Shown here: piece by piece, positions 1 to 7,269 of the stretch
Layout of the letters: every line of letters begins with the position of its first letter
Numbering within the stretch: the stretch's first letter is position 1
DNA from: Eubacteriales bacterium
GTDB taxonomy: Bacteria; Bacillota_A; Clostridia; Christensenellales; Aristaeellaceae
DNA length: 26,575 nt
Direction of reading: 5' to 3'
Assembly (NCBI GenBank): GCA_029974035.1
Contig: JARKQG010000078.1
Coordinates: 1-26,575, forward strand
Notes under the pieces: generated by a model
Seen by the model: the letters and a program-made list of their open reading frames with translations, nothing else
Databases searched by the model: none
What the model was told of the DNA's origin: nothing
Position numbers and translations under genes: made by a program

Positions 1-1112
1 GTACGGCTAAGCGGAACAGATCGAGCGCGAGTAGCGGAAATACTCAACGGAGCAGAAACGTCGCCCCGGTATCGAAAACGTGCGAACGTACTGCTCATGG
101 CGGATGAGTGCGTAGGGAAGCCCATGACGCAGGAGGAAATCGCGGTTCGATGCGGGGTAAGCGACGTTACGGTCTATCATACGATCCGGGATTATTGTGA
201 ACGTGGACTTGAGTACACGCTTCATTTTCAGAAACGGGAAAAGCCGCCGCGTCCAGCCATCGTTACCGGGGAAAAGGAAGCCCGAATCATTGCGCTTGCA
301 TGCGGGGAAGCCCCGAAGGGCTTTTCTCGGTGGACGGTACGGCTGCTGACGGAGAAAGTGGTTGAGCTATCCATTATGCCGGAGGTCAGCCGGGAGACGA
401 TCCGTCGGGTGTTAAAAAAACGGAGCTCAAGCCTCACCTGAAGAAGCGGTGGTGCATTCCCGCCCAGTACAGCGGAGAATTTGTTGCCCGCATGGAGGAC
501 GTGCTGGAAGTATACGCGTTGCCATATGACGAAGAGATTCCGGTGATTTGTATGGACGAACAACCGGTTCAACTGCTGGGCGAAAAGCTTCAGCCCATTG
601 CGATGAAACCAGGCAAGCCGAGAAAAGAGGATTACGAGTACATACGAAACGGCGTGTGCAGCATCTTTGTGTTCACAGAACCCTTGGCGAACTGGCGTCA
701 TGTGCATGCTTCTCAGCGGCGCACCAAGAAAGACTGGGCTTTGCAGATCCGGGACCTGCTGGAGGTACATTATCCCCATGTCAGGAGAATTCGGCTCGTC
801 ATGGACAACCTGAATACCCACACGATCTCTTCTCTTTATGAAACCTTCCCACCGGAAACCGCGCTGCGACTGGCAAAACGTCTGGAAATCCATTATACCC
901 CGAAGCATGGCAGTTGGCTGAATATCGCAGAAATTGAGCTCAACGCCCTGACAATGCAATGTCTGGATCGGAGAATCCCCGACCTGGACAGCCTGCAATC
1001 CCAACTCGCTCCCTGGGAACAACACAGAAATGCCGCCTCAAAATCCGTTGACTGGCACTTCACGACCAACGCCGCTAGGGACAAGCTCAAATGGCTTTAT
1101 CCTAAATTATAA
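1..1112 (+). CDS. IS630-family transposase, 5' partial, two frames joined by a -1 frameshift
   Basis: A DDE transposase that cuts and joins IS ends. The first frame is open from position 1 to 441 and carries the N-terminal helix-turn-helix region (LTEEEIA-like helices around codons for [18 protein letters not shown]). The second frame runs to 1112 and carries the catalytic core: first Asp in [10 protein letters not shown], second Asp in [10 protein letters not shown], and the Glu in [10 protein letters not shown], in family order and spacing. Both frames match one continuous IS630 transposase if ribosomes slip back one base at the A run 414-420, giving [20 protein letters not shown]. No in-frame start is needed at 97, because homologous sequence continues upstream to the window edge. 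All three catalytic residues are intact, so the element may be active. An alternative reading is a simple inactivating frameshift. Confidence 0.85.
414..420 (+). promoter_or_regulatory. A7 slippery site for -1 translational frameshifting
   Basis: Seven A residues are read in the first frame as the end of TTA followed by AAA AAA. A one-base backward slip on A-AAA-AAA re-pairs perfectly and moves translation into the frame that holds the DDE domain. The first frame otherwise stops at 441 after only a few more codons. Programmed -1 slippage on A runs is known in IS630 and other IS families. That it is used here is inferred. Confidence 0.7.
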
Positions 1113-1125
1113 TAGTGTCAAATTA

Positions 1126-2517
1126 CTAGTTGATCGTGACCACGGTGCCCCGCGCGCAGTTTTCGTAGATCCACTTGGCGTTTTCAACCTCCAGCCGCAC
1201 GCAGCCGTGAGACGCCCTGCGGCCCAGGTTGTTCACCGACGCATAGGTGGGTTTGCCGCCCTTGTTATTGAACAGCACCGAGTGGAACAGGATGTTGCCT
1301 TCGATGGAATAGGCGTACTGGGCCCAAATGGAGAATTCCTTGAAGTAGTGCCAGCGCCGGCCGGGGATGGTGTGGGTGAACACCCCGCGCGGCGTGGAGT
1401 TGCCAAGGCCGGTGGAGCAGACAAAGTTCTTGATTTCGACGTACTGCGTGCCCACCAGTTCGTATACGTAGACGCGCTGCTCGTCCAGGCTGATGTGCAG
1501 GCGGTACTTGGTCAGCATGCCGACGGGGTCATCGGCGTAAAGCGCCTTCTGGGTTGCCTCGTCCGCCTCGCCGGTGGGGGAAAGGCCGTTGTTGGTCTGG
1601 AAGGTCTTGACGGCATCCCGGGTGCCCGAGCCATATTTCCCGTCGATGGTGCGCCGATCCAGGTAGCCCAGCGCGTTCAGGCGGCGCTGCAGGCGCCGCA
1701 CCTCGGCGGCTTCCTTCGTGCCGGAGGAAAGACCCGTCAGGAACACCGGAAGGTCTTCCGCGAGCGTCTGCTGAAGCGCTGCGTCCGCCACGCCGGATTC
1801 GGGGAAATCGATGGCGACGCCCTGCTTTGCCATGTATTCCTGAAAGCGCGTGAGCGCGTCGATGGTGTCGCTGCCAAAATAGCCGTCGTCCGGCGCTTCC
1901 ATGAGGCCCAGCCGCACCAGCGTCTGCTGAATGGCGCGCACGCTCTCGCCCTTGTCGCCCTCTTTCAGATCGCGATAGGCCGGATGATCGGAGCGCACGC
2001 CGCCGGAGGCGGCCAGATCCTGAGTCGCCTTGTCGGCGACGCCGGTCACCGTCAGGCTGTTGAGCTGCTGAAACAGCTTGACGGCGGCTTCGGTATAATC
2101 GGCGAAATACCCGTCCGCCTCGCCCTCCATGTAGTTGAGGCGGATCAGCGCGCGCTGCAGCCGTTCGACTTCGCTGCCGCTGTCGCCGTTTTTCAGGTCG
2201 GAAACGTAGAAACTGAAGGGGTCCGCGTACAAAATCGCGAGATCCTCGGCGCTGATGGAGCGCCCGGACGCATCCGCGGGATTGCCGCCCGCGCGCGCGA
2301 TCAGGATTTCGTGGAACGCCCGGATGGCGGCCTCGGTCTTCTTGCCGTATTGTCCGTCCGCCGTGTCGTTCAGAAAGCCCAGATCGATCAGGCGCTGCTG
2401 CAGCCTGACAACCTGATCGCCCCTGTCGGCGTACCGTATTGTGCCGTCCTCCGCGGCGGCGGGCATCCAGACGGCGGCAAATACCAAAGCCAGCAGGCAG
2501 GCGACGAAGCGGTTCAT
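1126..2517 (-). CDS. Secreted L,D-transpeptidase (YkuD) with four peptidoglycan-binding repeats
   Basis: A 463-residue exported cell-wall enzyme that forms 3-3 cross-links or attaches to stem peptides outside the membrane. Residues 1-22 form a signal peptide (hydrophobic LLALVFAAVW, AAA cleavage region). Four PG_binding_1-like repeats follow, around residues 28-70, 106-168, 184-250 and 268-326, each with a [DG]-x-V-x-x-L-Q-x-x-L start and a DGxYG or DGYFG turn. The YkuD domain covers about 335-463, with His412 and the catalytic SHGCVR motif (Cys439). The start is supported by GGGGAGG nine bases upstream. The C-terminus GTVVTIN is typical of the family, so the protein is probably complete although its stop codon is formed at the junction with the IS element. 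It is transcribed alone toward the IS. Confidence 0.9.
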   Translation of the reverse strand: MNRFVACLLALVFAAVWMPAAAEDGTIRYADRGDQVVRLQQRLIDLGFLNDTADGQYGKKTEAAIRAFHEILIARAGGNPADASGRSISAEDLAILYADPFSFYVSDLKNGDSGSEVERLQRALIRLNYMEGEADGYFADYTEAAVKLFQQLNSLTVTGVADKATQDLAASGGVRSDHPAYRDLKEGDKGESVRAIQQTLVRLGLMEAPDDGYFGSDTIDALTRFQEYMAKQGVAIDFPESGVADAALQQTLAEDLPVFLTGLSSGTKEAAEVRRLQRRLNALGYLDRRTIDGKYGSGTRDAVKTFQTNNGLSPTGEADEATQKALYADDPVGMLTKYRLHISLDEQRVYVYELVGTQYVEIKNFVCSTGLGNSTPRGVFTHTIPGRRWHYFKEFSIWAQYAYSIEGNILFHSVLFNNKGGKPTYASVNNLGRRASHGCVRLEVENAKWIYENCARGTVVTIN

Positions 2518-2550
2518 TGCGATTATCCTCCCCGGAACGTGAATACATTC

Positions 2551-2559
2551 ATTGTACCA
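2551..2559 (-). promoter_or_regulatory. Extended -10 promoter of the L,D-transpeptidase gene
   Basis: On the minus strand this reads TGGTACAAT, an extended -10 (TGN plus a TATAAT-like hexamer), 34 bases upstream of the start codon. No good -35 hexamer is visible at the usual distance. Supported by motif only. Confidence 0.4.
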
Positions 2560-2604
2560 CGCAGATGTTACAGCTCAGCATGCGGGGAGATATCCGCAAA
2601 AATA

Positions 2605-3351
2605 TTACAAAACCGCCTCCGCTCTGATCTTTTTGCCGGTGTAATCCGCAGCGGTGCGCTCGCCGGGGCGGAGGATCAGGTACTCCTGATCGTTCCAGTC
2701 CCCGCCGCACAGCGCCTTGAGCATGCGCGTGTTGCCGATGAGCTCCTCAAAAGCCCAGTTGTTCTCACGGGCGACGCCCATGGCCGTTTTCACAAACGCC
2801 GGGGAATCGTACACATCGGAATGGATGAAGGCGCAGGTGTTGTAGTGACTGACCCAGGCGCCCTCCTGCTCAATCAGGTAGTCGGCGTTGTCCTCGCCGT
2901 ATTTTTCCGCGTACTGCTGCCAGCGCTGCTGTGCGGTTTCGCGCTGCTGCACCACCGTGCCGCTGGCCTCGATCCATCCGTTGTTGAGCCAGTAGGCGCC
3001 GTTCAGCCGCTCAAAAAGCTCCAGATAGCGCTTTTGCGAGCCCAGAAACAGCGCGATGCAGTCGTCCGTGCGGGGGATGACCATGGGAATGTCCCGCGAT
3101 GTCAGGCCCACCACGCCGTTGGAGCAGAGCCCGTAGCCCAGCGCGATGTAGTCCGGCCTGTGCTTGAGCAGGTTCTTTTTCACCTGGTCGTGGATGGAAT
3201 CAATCGCCTCCTGCAGCATGCGGCGAAGCTGGTCCGGCGTATCGTGCAGTCCCTGGGGAAGCCAGGTGACGTCCACGGTATGCGGGCTGAGGGCTGCAAA
3301 GTAGCTGATCTCCCGGCTGAGCACCCGGCAGGCGATGATGTGTATGCGCAT
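2605..3351 (-). CDS. DUF1638 family protein
   Basis: A 248-residue cytoplasmic protein without signal peptide or membrane segment. The N-terminus MRIHIIACRVLSREISYF and the later motifs LGYGLCSNGVVGL, PRTDDCIALFLGS and HYNTCAFIH match my recollection of DUF1638, a family of unknown biochemistry often found near corrinoid methyltransferase genes in anaerobes. No methyltransferase is visible here. Several conserved Cys and His residues (ACR, GLCSN, DDC, HYNTC) could bind a metal, but this is inference. The start at 3351 is chosen over an in-frame ATG at 3396 because GGGAGGGG lies six bases before it and the family begins there. It has its own promoter just downstream of the oxidoreductase beta gene. 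Confidence 0.75.
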   Translation of the reverse strand: MRIHIIACRVLSREISYFAALSPHTVDVTWLPQGLHDTPDQLRRMLQEAIDSIHDQVKKNLLKHRPDYIALGYGLCSNGVVGLTSRDIPMVIPRTDDCIALFLGSQKRYLELFERLNGAYWLNNGWIEASGTVVQQRETAQQRWQQYAEKYGEDNADYLIEQEGAWVSHYNTCAFIHSDVYDSPAFVKTAMGVARENNWAFEELIGNTRMLKALCGGDWNDQEYLILRPGERTAADYTGKKIRAEAVL

Positions 3352-3406
3352 GGCAACCCCTCCCGAACCCGGCGCCTGGGCGCGCGCGGGGTTCACAATA
3401 GGATTG

Positions 3407-3436
3407 AGTATAGTAGATAACCCATCGCGCCGTCAA
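3407..3436 (-). promoter_or_regulatory. Promoter of the DUF1638 gene
   Basis: On the minus strand a -35 TTGACG (3431-3436) and a -10 TATACT (3407-3412) are separated by 18 bases. The site sits in the short gap after the stop codon of the oxidoreductase beta gene, so the DUF1638 gene can be transcribed separately. No terminator is visible between them, so read-through is also possible. Confidence 0.6.
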
Positions 3437-3442
3437 CGCGCG

Positions 3443-4282
3443 CTATCGGTGCGAACTCAGAAGATCCTCCACCAGATCCAGATCCGGCGTGCGCGCGGCC
3501 AGCGGCGCCCCTTGAAGCGCGGGGGTCTTGTCGCGGTAGGTGGGCTTCTCGGAGCGGTACAATACGCCCAGCGGAATTCTGTCGCCAAACTCCGCCGCCC
3601 GGCGCATGGCCTCCGCCCGGTCGGCGGGGTCGTGGCCCTCAAGGTCGTACACCCGCTGGCTGTACCACTGGAATGTGTTGACCTTGTTGAAGCTGACGCA
3701 GGGCTGCAGGATGTCCACCAGCGCGTATCCCTTAAAGGCGATGGCCTGGGCCATCAGGTCGATCAGCTGTTCCTTATGGCCGGTAAAGCCCCGCGCCACA
3801 AAGCCCGCCCCGGCGGCAATGGCCGTCAACACCGGGTTCAGCGGCTGGTTGATGCTGCCGCCGGTCTGAACGCCGGTGACAAACCCCAGATCGGAGGTGG
3901 GGGAGGCCTGGCCCTTGGTCAGCCCGTAGACCTGATTGTCATGCACGAAGTGGGCGATGTCCACGTTGCGCCGGATGTTGTGCAGAAAATGATTGCCGCC
4001 CTCGCCGTAGGAATCGCCGTCGCCGGAGTCCACCACCACGGTCAGGCCGTCGTTTGCGATTTTGGCGGCGATCGCCGCGGGCAGCGCGCGCCCGTGCAGA
4101 CCGCAGAAGGCGTTGGCGGACAGGTACTGGGGCGTCTTGGCGGCCTGGCCGATGCCCGCCGCCAGCAATACTTCGCCGGGTTTTTTGCCCAGTCTCTCCA
4201 GCGCCGCCTTCAGGCAGTCCAGGATGACAAAATTGCCGCAACCCGGGCACCAGGCCGTCTCGCAGGTTTCAAAAAAGCTCAT
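3443..4282 (-). CDS. korB: 2-oxoacid:ferredoxin oxidoreductase, beta subunit (thiamine pyrophosphate-binding)
   Basis: A 279-residue catalytic subunit that binds thiamine pyrophosphate and, with the alpha/gamma partner, decarboxylates a 2-oxoacid to an acyl-CoA while reducing ferredoxin. CPGCG (residues 12-16) is the family's N-terminal cysteine motif. The thiamine/Mg site is GDGDSYGEGGNHF (87-99) followed by DNQVYGLTKGQ (115-125). Length is normal for this short beta class, which lacks a C-terminal ferredoxin domain. The start has an ideal AAAGGAGG site, and it overlaps the upstream subunit gene by 4 nt, showing translational coupling. Substrate (2-oxoglutarate, pyruvate or a branched-chain acid) cannot be settled from motifs, so the symbol is provisional. 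Confidence 0.88.
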   Translation of the reverse strand: MSFFETCETAWCPGCGNFVILDCLKAALERLGKKPGEVLLAAGIGQAAKTPQYLSANAFCGLHGRALPAAIAAKIANDGLTVVVDSGDGDSYGEGGNHFLHNIRRNVDIAHFVHDNQVYGLTKGQASPTSDLGFVTGVQTGGSINQPLNPVLTAIAAGAGFVARGFTGHKEQLIDLMAQAIAFKGYALVDILQPCVSFNKVNTFQWYSQRVYDLEGHDPADRAEAMRRAAEFGDRIPLGVLYRSEKPTYRDKTPALQGAPLAARTPDLDLVEDLLSSHR

Positions 4283-5949
4283 TGTGCGCCTCCTTTTTCG
4301 AGGCTTTCGCAGATCTCCCGGCCGGAAATCTGCCGCCCGTCGTATTTGAGCACGCTGCCGGACATGCGAATGCCGGTTTCCATGCGGATGAGTTTGGCCA
4401 ATTGGCCGGTGGCGTTCTGCTCGACGTTGACAATCTTCTTTGCCCGCGCGGCTTTTTCGGTCAGAAGGCGCGTGGGCAGCGGGTAGACATCTGAAAAGAC
4501 CAGCGCCGCATACTTCGTTTCGCCGCGCGCGTTGGCGAGGGACACCGCCTCGCGGATCGGGCCCCAGGTGGAGCCCCAGCCCACCAGGAGGATGTCAAAG
4601 TCCTCCGCGCCGAAAAATTCCGGCTCCTGAACCTCTGCCTTCAGCCCTTCAAGCTTTTGCATGCGCTTTTGCATCATGCGCGTGCGCACATCGGCAGACT
4701 CGGTGATCGCGCCGCGCTCGTCGTGCTCGTCGCTGTCGGCGTTCACCAGGTGCTCCGTAAAGCCTGGGATAAGCCGCGGCGAAACGCCGCTTTCCGTGAA
4801 GCGGTAGCGCAGGTATTCCTCCGGCCCATCATGGGCGGCGGCGGGCCTTGCGACGGCGATCTTCCGTGGATCGGGCGCCGGCACGGTGCGGGAGGCGTCG
4901 CCCAGGTACTGATCGCTCAGAACCAGCGCGGGAATCTGATACTTCTCCGCCAGGTGGAAAGCGCGCATGGTCTGGTAGAAGGCGTCCTCGGGGTTTTTGG
5001 GGGCCAGCACCAGCCTCGGGAATTCCGCTTGGGAGGCGGAGATGGTGAACAGAAGGTCGCTCTGCTCGGTGCGGGTGGGCAGGCCCGTCGCGGGGCCGGG
5101 CCGCTGCACGTTGACGATGACCACCGGGATCTCCGCAATGCCGGCCAGGCCCAGCGCCTCCACCATCAGCGAAAAGCCGCCGCCGGAGGTTCCGGTCATC
5201 GCCCGCGCGCCGGCGTAGGACGCGCCGATGGCCATGTTGACGGCGGCGATCTCGTCCTCCGCCTGCTCGACCACGATGCCCGCCCGCTCCGCGACGCCGG
5301 CCAGATGCTCTAGGATGGGCGTGGCGGGAGACATCGGGTAGGCGGCGTAGAAGCTGAGCCCCGCCGCCAGCGCGCCCAGCGCCACCGCCCGGCTGCCGGT
5401 GATGAGGATCTCGTCCGCCGCATTGCCGCCCTGGCGCGGATAGCGCGCCTCCACCGCGTCGTAGCCCTCCTTCAGCGCCTTCAGGTTGATCTCCAGGTAT
5501 TGCGCCTTCACAAAGGCCGGCAGTACGTCCGCCGCGCCGTCCAGCCCCTCGCCAAACATCTTGAGCACCGCGCCGATGGCAATGCTGCCGGCAACCCTGG
5601 GGTTGCCCAGCGCCTTCGCCATTTTGCCCATGTCCAGCTTAACGGCCCTCGGATCGTCGACGGCCAGCGCGCTGTCGCACAGGATAAACCCGCCCGGAAG
5701 CAGCTCGCTTTCGTGCAGGCGATAGGTCTCCTCGTCGAGGGCGACGATGGCGTTCACATCCCTGTCATGGGAGTAGACCGCTTCCGGACCGAAGCGGAGC
5801 AGGGAAAAGTTGTGCCCGCCCCGGATGCGGGACATGAAATCCCGGACGGTGAGGATGCGGTAGCCCGCCCGCTTGAGCAGCTTCTCCAGGATGGCCGTGG
5901 TGGTATCCACGCCCTGTCCAGCCGCTCCGCCAAGTAAAATATTGTACAT
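4279..5949 (-). CDS. korA: 2-oxoacid:ferredoxin oxidoreductase, fused gamma-alpha subunit
   Basis: A 556-residue fusion. Residues 1-175 are the gamma domain (GGAAGQGVDT at 7-16, then RGGHNF). About 180-556 form the alpha subunit, with the YPMSP substrate motif at 204-208, the EQAEDEIAAVNMAIGASYAG segment that contacts thiamine, and a C-terminal transketolase-like domain. Gamma-alpha fusions of this kind are common in two-subunit oxidoreductases of anaerobes. GGAGGG precedes the ATG. It is first in a two-gene operon with the beta subunit and is transcribed away from the cold-shock gene. The enzyme joins central carbon flow to ferredoxin reduction. No dedicated ferredoxin gene is adjacent. Confidence 0.9.
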   Translation of the reverse strand: MYNILLGGAAGQGVDTTTAILEKLLKRAGYRILTVRDFMSRIRGGHNFSLLRFGPEAVYSHDRDVNAIVALDEETYRLHESELLPGGFILCDSALAVDDPRAVKLDMGKMAKALGNPRVAGSIAIGAVLKMFGEGLDGAADVLPAFVKAQYLEINLKALKEGYDAVEARYPRQGGNAADEILITGSRAVALGALAAGLSFYAAYPMSPATPILEHLAGVAERAGIVVEQAEDEIAAVNMAIGASYAGARAMTGTSGGGFSLMVEALGLAGIAEIPVVIVNVQRPGPATGLPTRTEQSDLLFTISASQAEFPRLVLAPKNPEDAFYQTMRAFHLAEKYQIPALVLSDQYLGDASRTVPAPDPRKIAVARPAAAHDGPEEYLRYRFTESGVSPRLIPGFTEHLVNADSDEHDERGAITESADVRTRMMQKRMQKLEGLKAEVQEPEFFGAEDFDILLVGWGSTWGPIREAVSLANARGETKYAALVFSDVYPLPTRLLTEKAARAKKIVNVEQNATGQLAKLIRMETGIRMSGSVLKYDGRQISGREICESLEKGGAQ

Positions 5950-6020
5950 AGCCGCCCTCCGATCATTGATGGATGCGCCGCGCCGGGCCGTGCCCCGTTA
6001 AAGAGCGCGGTTACGCATAC

Positions 6021-6048
6021 ATTCTACCACAAATTGCTTTTTTGTAAA
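6021..6048 (-). promoter_or_regulatory. Promoter of the 2-oxoacid oxidoreductase operon
   Basis: On the minus strand a -35 TTTACA (6043-6048) and a -10 TAGAAT (6021-6026), preceded by TGG, are spaced by 16 bases. The transcript start would lie about 60-70 bases before the korA ATG. It is back to back with the cold-shock promoter, with about 60 bp between the two -35 boxes. Confidence 0.6.
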
Positions 6049-6105
6049 CAAAGAGCGCCCTGCGCATTTTTGCCGGCCGATTTCCGGGTGAATTTCAATC
6101 TTAAT

Positions 6106-6134
6106 TTGACAGCCGGCGGCGTGGGTGGTACGCT
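6106..6134 (+). promoter_or_regulatory. Promoter of the cold-shock gene
   Basis: A perfect -35 TTGACA (6106-6111) is followed after 17 bases by a weak -10 TACGCT (6129-6134). Transcription would begin near 6141, leaving a leader of about 115 nt. Just after the -10 is a small inverted repeat, TGAAC at 6135-6139 and GTTCA at 6143-6147. Confidence 0.5.
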
Positions 6135-6156
6135 TGAACCAAGTTCAGAGTAAGTG

Positions 6157-6197
6157 GTAAACCTCGTATTTTTGTAAATCGATGTTTAGCGGTTTAC
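6157..6197 (+). promoter_or_regulatory. Stem in the cold-shock mRNA leader
   Basis: GTAAACC (6157-6163) pairs with GGTTTAC (6191-6197), and the enclosed sequence holds a second short stem. Long leaders that refold in the cold are known for csp genes. A thermosensor role here is inference only. Confidence 0.35.
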
Positions 6198-6255
6198 AGA
6201 AGATGCGGGGTTTTCTCCATGCTGGGGAACGGAATAAGATCAGGAGGCACCCATT

Positions 6256-6471
6256 ATGAATACTGGTACGGTAAAATGGTTCAACGCGGAGAAGGGGTTT
6301 GGCTTCATCGCAAACGACAACGGCGGCGACGACGTGTTCGTGCACTTTTCCGCCATCGAGTCGGGCAGCGGGTACAAGTCCTTGCAGGAGGGTCAGTCCG
6401 TCACCTTTGACGTGGAAACGGACCCGAAGAACAGCAAAAAGCTTCGGGCCGCGAACGTCCGGATTGCCTGA
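6256..6471 (+). CDS. cspA: Cold-shock protein (CspA family)
   Basis: A 71-residue single cold-shock domain that binds single-stranded RNA or DNA and melts mRNA structure in the cytoplasm. The RNP1 motif KGFGFI is at residues 13-18, RNP2 VFVHF at 27-31, and GTVKWFN opens the first strand. Length is normal for the family. AGGAGG lies eight bases before the ATG. The gene stands alone between its own promoter and a strong terminator. The csp paralogue cannot be specified. Confidence 0.95.
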   Translation: MNTGTVKWFNAEKGFGFIANDNGGDDVFVHFSAIESGSGYKSLQEGQSVTFDVETDPKNSKKLRAANVRIA

Positions 6472-6505
6472 CGGCAACCGCCTCGGCCCGGTGCGGGCCC
6501 GTTAT

Positions 6506-6546
6506 GCAAAAAGCCCTCGGCGCGCAGTGCGCCGAGGGCTTTTTGC
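6506..6546. terminator. Bidirectional intrinsic terminator between cspA and the small convergent gene
   Basis: A perfect 18-bp stem (6506-6523 with 6529-6546) has a GC-rich core, GCCCTCGGCGC and its complement, closed by a 5-nt loop. A-run and T-run edges suit both directions. It lies 34 nt after the cspA stop and 12 nt after the stop of the opposing gene. Confidence 0.88.
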
Positions 6547-6558
6547 GTGGCCCCGCCG

Positions 6559-6813
6559 TCAGCCACCCTTGCCGAGAAAGCTCAGGTCGCCGTCCCGGAG
6601 GGCGTATACGGCGTGGGCAATGCGGTTTTTCGCATCCTCCCCGGTGGCGCCTGCCTGAATGTAGCGGATGACCGACGACTTCTGCTCGTTTGTCAGCGCG
6701 CCGTAGCGCGAAATTGCCGCCGGTTCCTGCGCCAGCAGCATGCCAAAGCCCAGCGGCAGGTCCGGCCCGTCGGGGTTGCGGCCCACGCCGATAAAGGGCG
6801 TTTTTTCTTCCAT
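6559..6813 (-). CDS. Small protein of unknown function, 84 residues
   Basis: I do not recognise a named family with certainty. The protein is soluble, with no signal peptide or membrane helix. The first 30 residues hold Gly and Pro (GRNPDGPDLPLGFGMLLAQ). The rest looks helical, with the segment QKSSVIRYIQAG then DAKNRIAHAVYAL. That second part resembles the C-terminal helix pair of YdeI/OmpD-associated proteins (RYI..AK...TR..RI..AVE-type pattern), but the similarity is weak and judged by eye. AAAGGAG stands nine bases before the ATG and a shared terminator follows the stop, so this is very likely a real gene. It is transcribed alone, convergent with cspA. Confidence 0.65.
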   Translation of the reverse strand: MEEKTPFIGVGRNPDGPDLPLGFGMLLAQEPAAISRYGALTNEQKSSVIRYIQAGATGEDAKNRIAHAVYALRDGDLSFLGKGG

Positions 6814-7088
6814 TAATACCGCTCCTTTTTGATGGTGCTCCGCGCATATTCTGCGCGATCGCAGCCCCGAACATGCGCGGGGCGCGTTTCTGCCTTTTCA
6901 AAAAAGGGAAAAAAGCGCCGTTCGAGCGCCTGAAAATGAAGTAAATATTTATCGATAAAAATATATTTAAAGAGCGGGCGCTCAAATTTGATTAACAATG
7001 GTGGTGAAACGGCGCGCATCCATTGCGACGTGGTACTGAAACGAAAAAACAAACTTGTACGAAATTTATAAAATGTAACAAAGAGGGG
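6814..7088. other. Intergenic stretch, AT-rich core, no gene seen
   Basis: Between the 84-residue gene and the transporter promoter no supported gene or RNA is seen. It contains an AT-rich island (about 6940-6970, around TATCGATA), which must hold the minus-strand promoter of the small gene, though no -35/-10 pair stands out. Base composition is clearly more AT-rich than in the flanking genes. Confidence 0.5.
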
Positions 7089-7116
7089 TTGACAAGCACA
7101 ATGGAATCGATATAAT
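7089..7116 (+). promoter_or_regulatory. Consensus promoter of the polyol/sugar ABC operon
   Basis: Both hexamers are perfect: -35 TTGACA (7089-7094) and -10 TATAAT (7111-7116), spaced by 16 bases. Transcription would start near 7123, giving a leader of about 147 nt before the binding-protein ATG. This is the strongest promoter in the window, in keeping with abundant expression of a binding protein, and it overlaps a palindromic operator. Confidence 0.8.
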
Positions 7117-7118
7117 AC

Positions 7119-7140
7119 TTTCTATAAACAGTTATAGAAA
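7119..7140. promoter_or_regulatory. Palindromic operator candidate over the transcription start
   Basis: Two perfect 9-bp arms, TTTCTATAA (7119-7127) and TTATAGAAA (7132-7140), are separated by ACAG and begin two bases after the -10 box. The position predicts repression by blocking initiation. The ROK regulator at the end of the locus is the natural candidate ligand, an inference from context. Confidence 0.55.
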
Positions 7141-7193
7141 AGTACTATGGCAATATGGCGTATCCGGACGTCAAACGGCGGTACGAGGCCGGA

Positions 7194-7222
7194 GGGCGCC
7201 CGGGCCCGGGCGGATGGCGCCC
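7194..7222 (+). other. GC-rich stem in the 5' leader of the binding-protein mRNA
   Basis: GGGCGCC (7194-7200) pairs with GGCGCCC (7216-7222), with alternative pairings through nearby GGGCCCG repeats (to about 7233). No known riboswitch core was recognised. It may only stabilise the message. Confidence 0.3.
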
Positions 7223-7269
7223 CGGCCGGGCCCGAGTGTCTTCCGGTTCAATTAAAAGGAGGATGACCC

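Larger units (their letters stand above)
1..1127 (+). mobile_element. IS630-family insertion sequence, right portion (left end outside the window)
   Basis: The window opens inside an IS630-family element. The transposase reading frame runs in from the left edge and ends at 1112. The right terminus probably lies at 1126, followed by a TA dinucleotide (1127-1128), the target duplicated by this family. Inside the end is AT-rich sequence with the motif TAGTGTCAAATTAC (1113-1126), which reads from the outside as GTAATTTGACACTA and is the presumed terminal inverted repeat. The matching left repeat is not in the window, so the exact boundary is inferred. The adjoining minus-strand L,D-transpeptidase gene ends exactly at this junction. 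Confidence 0.8.

Noticed and set aside
97..441. Separate small DNA-binding gene starting at 97
   Set aside because: The frame is open to the window edge with IS630 N-terminal sequence and continues into the DDE frame by a -1 shift, so it is part of the transposase.
1030..3420. Plus-strand open frame of 796 codons
   Set aside because: It lies antisense to the L,D-transpeptidase and DUF1638 genes, both with clear motifs and ribosome sites. It has no family motifs and reflects the GC-rich codon pattern of the opposite strand.
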